A stretch of DNA of 30,279 bases from positions 1-30,279 of the forward strand of contig JBOHNR010000009.1 in the NCBI GenBank assembly GCA_050730755.1, read 5' to 3'. Made by a program: the position numbers and the translations under genes. This stretch comes from CAVPPA01 sp050730755. GTDB taxonomy: Bacteria; Patescibacteriota; Saccharimonadia; Saccharimonadales; UBA4665. Below the pieces are notes generated by a model, which was given only the letters and a program-made list of their open reading frames with translations, was not told where the DNA came from and did not search any database. Of this stretch, positions 28,140 through 30,279 are shown one piece after another. The first letter of the stretch is position 1. Every line of letters begins with the position of its first letter.

Positions 28140-30164
28140 CTAGCGATGGGTCTGCCGCAAACTAACGAAACGTTCGATGCCTATTACTGATAGACCAACT
28201 GCTACAAGTATGATGCCAACTATTTGAAATTGGTCATTAACGGTTGGGTCCTTGGCGGGAGTTGGTATACCGTGACCATGATCAGATACTGTGCTGTCAC
28301 CGAGCACATGACTTACAGCACTCGTCAGTTGGGCATTTGCGATCGAGCTATCGATCGTGTTACCGCTACCCGTCGCTGTGTTAGACTTAGGCACGAAACT
28401 AAAGACGTGCGGTGTAGTTGAAGTTGAAGAAGCTGATGTAGTAGTACTCGGGTCGGGCGGTGTGTAAACCCCGAAGTTACCAATCCAGCTACCGAAGACA
28501 TTTATGAACAAAATTCCGAACCAGCCGGTTAGATCAAATTGAGTATTATCCAAATTCAGGAAGTTAACTGCTGTTTCAGCGTTGCCGCTGGTAGCGTCAC
28601 CAGCTTCCGTATTGCCGGCAACTGTAGCATTACCGCTTTCAGCAGCAACGTTAACATTATTAGTGATCGAATCGTTGTTGGTGGCGTCAATGTTGGTGTT
28701 ATTGGTGGTACTTTCAGTCGTGTCGCCGCCAAGTGCAGCAGCCGTGACACCAGCCGGAGTGTTCAAAATTACACCAACCCAGGTGCCTGATACATTAACG
28801 AATACCAACAAGCAATTTGTGCCAATGATTTCATTGCCCGTCAGATTGAAGATAGTCACAGCCGTAGATGCGTTACCCGTTGTAGCCGTCCCTGCGGAAG
28901 TGTTGTTGCTAACCTTGGCATTGCCACTGGTTGCATTGCTGGCTACATTGTTATTAATTGTTTCATTGTTGGTGGTTTTGATACCTAGACTATTGGCGAC
29001 ACTATTGGATATATCGACTGTGGTACTTGGGGCATTACTAGCTATTAAGCTATTAAGAAAGTTCTGCGGCATTAGAATGTCACCGGTTAAGTTGCCGTTA
29101 ATATTAATGACACCAATAAACGATTGGCCAGAACTTATAACGGAATCAATCATATTGACAACATTGGCAATTGCTTCTGCATTACCACTGGTGGCACTGC
29201 CGGCACTAGTATTATCGGCAACCGTTGCGTTACCGCTATTTGCATCTAAAGTTACATCATTATTAATTTGACCAGTATTTTGTGAATTAACCGTAAGATT
29301 ATTAGTCGTATTCAGCGTTTGATCGCCACTGGCAGGTTGTAATTGGCTTGGGTCAACTATTAAGTTACCTTGTACATCACCGTCAATATTAGCCACAAAC
29401 GTAGTTATTGGAGCACTCGTAGAAGACTGTAAAGAATTTAAGGCAGTTTCTTCTGAGCTAGCGTCGCCAGTGATGGCGTCTCCAGCCGAAGTGTTGCCTT
29501 CCACCGCAGCATTGCCAGAGGTCGCCTGTGAATTGACTTGGTTGTCTAAAGTAGCTGTATTTGTACTATCAAGCGTCGTCGAGTTAGAAGTAGTAGTGTC
29601 GGTTGATGTCGTCGCATTAGGTCCATTACTTGTGTTCGTGGTCGAGTCAGTCGAGTCCGAAGTATTGGGATCAACATTTGTAGCAACTGTCACTGGTGGG
29701 GGTGGCGCGCAAACTGTCAATGAGTTAGGTCCAATTTCAGCACCAACTGGTAGCTGGGAGACTGTAACAGTTACTTGCTGCCAAGTACCGGTTGACGCAA
29801 TATATACCCACTTCTGGTACGTCCATTTCCAGTTTGAAGTGTTACACGTATAAACATAGGGCGTTATAGGCGTGACCGATTGTGTTGCCGGGCTCCAGGT
29901 ATAATACTGGTTCACATAAAGACCCGTGCAAGAATTATAAGTATAAGTCGAAGCGTCTGATCCCGTCGGCCGGGTAACACCAGTAGAAGCTGGAGTGACT
30001 GGTGTACATGATGCATTTGCAGCAGGTGTTGAAGTATCAGCTTCTACTGTAAATGCATAAGGGGCAGAGGCAAACAACATAAACATCGCTGCCATAAGAC
30101 CTAACAGCGGCCGTCTCAGTCTAGACTTAGCCGAAGCCACCGGTTTATTTATTCTGTATGTCAT
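28140..30164 (-). CDS. Large repeat-containing cell-surface protein
   Basis: 674 residues. A signal peptide (basic to ~18, hydrophobic 19-38, possible cleavage near AFTVEA) leads to an N-terminal Trp/Tyr-rich domain (about 45-150, with Cys 53, then YTWSP, WKWTYQKWVY), a Pro then Thr/Ser/Asn/Asp low-complexity linker (about 155-205), and four repeats with the core SGNAxVxxNTxAGxAxSGNAxxA (about 212-234, 307-328, 410-432, 508-530). Between cores lie hydrophobic strands such as FIGVININGNL and ILFINVFGSWIGNFG. A C-terminal helix (about 646-664) with a short basic tail anchors it. Probably an adhesin-like beta-rich stalk. No known family recognised. Confidence 0.88.
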   Translation of the reverse strand: MTYRINKPVASAKSRLRRPLLGLMAAMFMLFASAPYAFTVEADTSTPAANASCTPVTPASTGVTRPTGSDASTYTYNSCTGLYVNQYYTWSPATQSVTPITPYVYTCNTSNWKWTYQKWVYIASTGTWQQVTVTVSQLPVGAEIGPNSLTVCAPPPPVTVATNVDPNTSDSTDSTTNTSNGPNATTSTDTTTSNSTTLDSTNTATLDNQVNSQATSGNAAVEGNTSAGDAITGDASSEETALNSLQSSTSAPITTFVANIDGDVQGNLIVDPSQLQPASGDQTLNTTNNLTVNSQNTGQINNDVTLDANSGNATVADNTSAGSATSGNAEAIANVVNMIDSVISSGQSFIGVININGNLTGDILMPQNFLNSLIASNAPSTTVDISNSVANSLGIKTTNNETINNNVASNATSGNAKVSNNTSAGTATTGNASTAVTIFNLTGNEIIGTNCLLVFVNVSGTWVGVILNTPAGVTAAALGGDTTESTTNNTNIDATNNDSITNNVNVAAESGNATVAGNTEAGDATSGNAETAVNFLNLDNTQFDLTGWFGILFINVFGSWIGNFGVYTPPDPSTTTSASSTSTTPHVFSFVPKSNTATGSGNTIDSSIANAQLTSAVSHVLGDSTVSDHGHGIPTPAKDPTVNDQFQIVGIILVAVGLSVIGIERFVSLRQTHR
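28577..29530 (-). repeat. Four tandem-spaced ~65-bp coding repeats in the surface-protein gene
   Basis: Related cores at about 28577-28641, 28871-28935, 29181-29245 and 29464-29530, spaced about 285-310 bases apart, each encoding the SGNA...NTxAG...SGNA motif. The DNA copies have diverged, while the protein pattern is kept. Confidence 0.85.
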
Positions 30165-30188
30165 ATTTAGATTAATCTACCTTCCTGC
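30165..30188 (-). promoter_or_regulatory. Surface-protein ribosome-binding site followed by a palindrome
   Basis: AGGAAGG (30180-30186) is followed by the perfect palindrome TAGATTAATCTA (30168-30179) and then three bases before the ATG. The Shine-Dalgarno is thus about 15 bases from the start unless the palindrome folds. Confidence 0.55.
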
Positions 30189-30228
30189 GAAACTGTCGTT
30201 TACATTTGTCGGCTTTGCCACACTTGGT

Positions 30229-30260
30229 GCAAAAGAGTCCAGTAGCGGGGACTCTTTCGC
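30229..30260. terminator. 12-bp hairpin, probable bidirectional terminator or leader hairpin
   Basis: GCAAAAGAGTCC (30229-30240) pairs with GGACTCTTTCGC (30249-30260), one G-U on the minus strand, with an 8-base loop. A-rich and T-rich arm ends give it terminator character on both strands. It is about 65 bases before the surface-protein start, so it may end an upstream minus-strand gene or lie in this gene's leader. Confidence 0.6.
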
Positions 30261-30279
30261 CTAAATTTCAACCTAATTT

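Noticed and set aside
28539..29853. Several plus-strand ORFs antisense to the surface protein
   Set aside because: They are low-complexity Val/Ala/Leu-rich translations of the repeat antisense strand and have no start signals.
30181..30279. GCAAAGCC-type stretch upstream of the surface protein, considered as a c-di-GMP (GEMM-I) riboswitch
   Set aside because: The other required GEMM-I segments (GAAA tetraloop helix and receptor pairing, conserved P3 bases) are absent.
1..30279. CRISPR arrays, insertion sequences or prophage
   Set aside because: No regularly spaced short repeats, transposase, integrase or phage structural gene was seen; the only regular repeat is the coding repeat of the surface protein.

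Overview
The window looks like chromosomal DNA from a member of the Patescibacteria (CPR), most plausibly a Saccharibacteria-like ultrasmall Gram-positive-type cell. This is inferred from style, not from a marker gene. The points behind it are very tight packing with convergent genes overlapping by 4-10 bases, a split transketolase, short monofunctional enzymes, an envelope set of L,D-transpeptidase, LytR-CpsA-Psr protein and a large repeat-bearing surface protein, and no outer-membrane genes. TGA is used as a stop, so the code is the normal bacterial one and not the glycine-TGA code of Gracilibacteria.

Layout. 1-3.8 kb (minus strand): one operon gap-rpiB-rpe-tktN-tktC, lower glycolysis plus the non-oxidative pentose phosphate branch. 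3.8-7.2 kb: inorganic pyrophosphatase, an FAD/NAD(P)H oxidoreductase, thioredoxin reductase, a glutaredoxin and a membrane-tethered FKBP isomerase (redox and folding). 7.2-10.8 kb: pheS-pheT. 10.9-14.7 kb: a GH63-like glycosyl hydrolase, RmuC, a YkuD L,D-transpeptidase and 3-methyladenine DNA glycosylase. 15.0-16.35 kb: a higher-GC two-gene cassette encoding two secreted cysteine-containing proteins behind a ~350-nt structured leader; this is the most unusual locus. 16.4-19.4 kb: two small membrane proteins, a compact structured RNA element, a PEBP protein and an MFS exporter. 19.67 kb: tRNA-Gln(CUG). 19.8-21.5 kb: a truncated SRPBCC protein, a lone receiver-domain protein and an S51 peptidase. 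21.5-26.4 kb: TypA/BipA, a DEAD-box-type RNA helicase and an RRM RNA-binding protein, each behind a structured 5' leader, plus an unknown protein. 26.5-30.2 kb: an LCP ligase, the decayed remains of a MacB-type ABC transporter, and a 674-residue surface protein with four repeats.

Expression signals fall into two classes. At least eight genes have a -10 hexamer ending 6-7 bases before the ATG and no Shine-Dalgarno sequence, so they are probably leaderless. Others have normal Shine-Dalgarno sites, and a few (typA, the surface protein, the 246-residue secreted protein) carry a hairpin or palindrome between the Shine-Dalgarno sequence and the start codon.

Taken together, the window holds central carbon metabolism, redox control, cell-wall and surface biogenesis, and an RNA/ribosome-maintenance group that resembles a cold-response set. 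All functions are read from sequence motifs; none was checked against a database.
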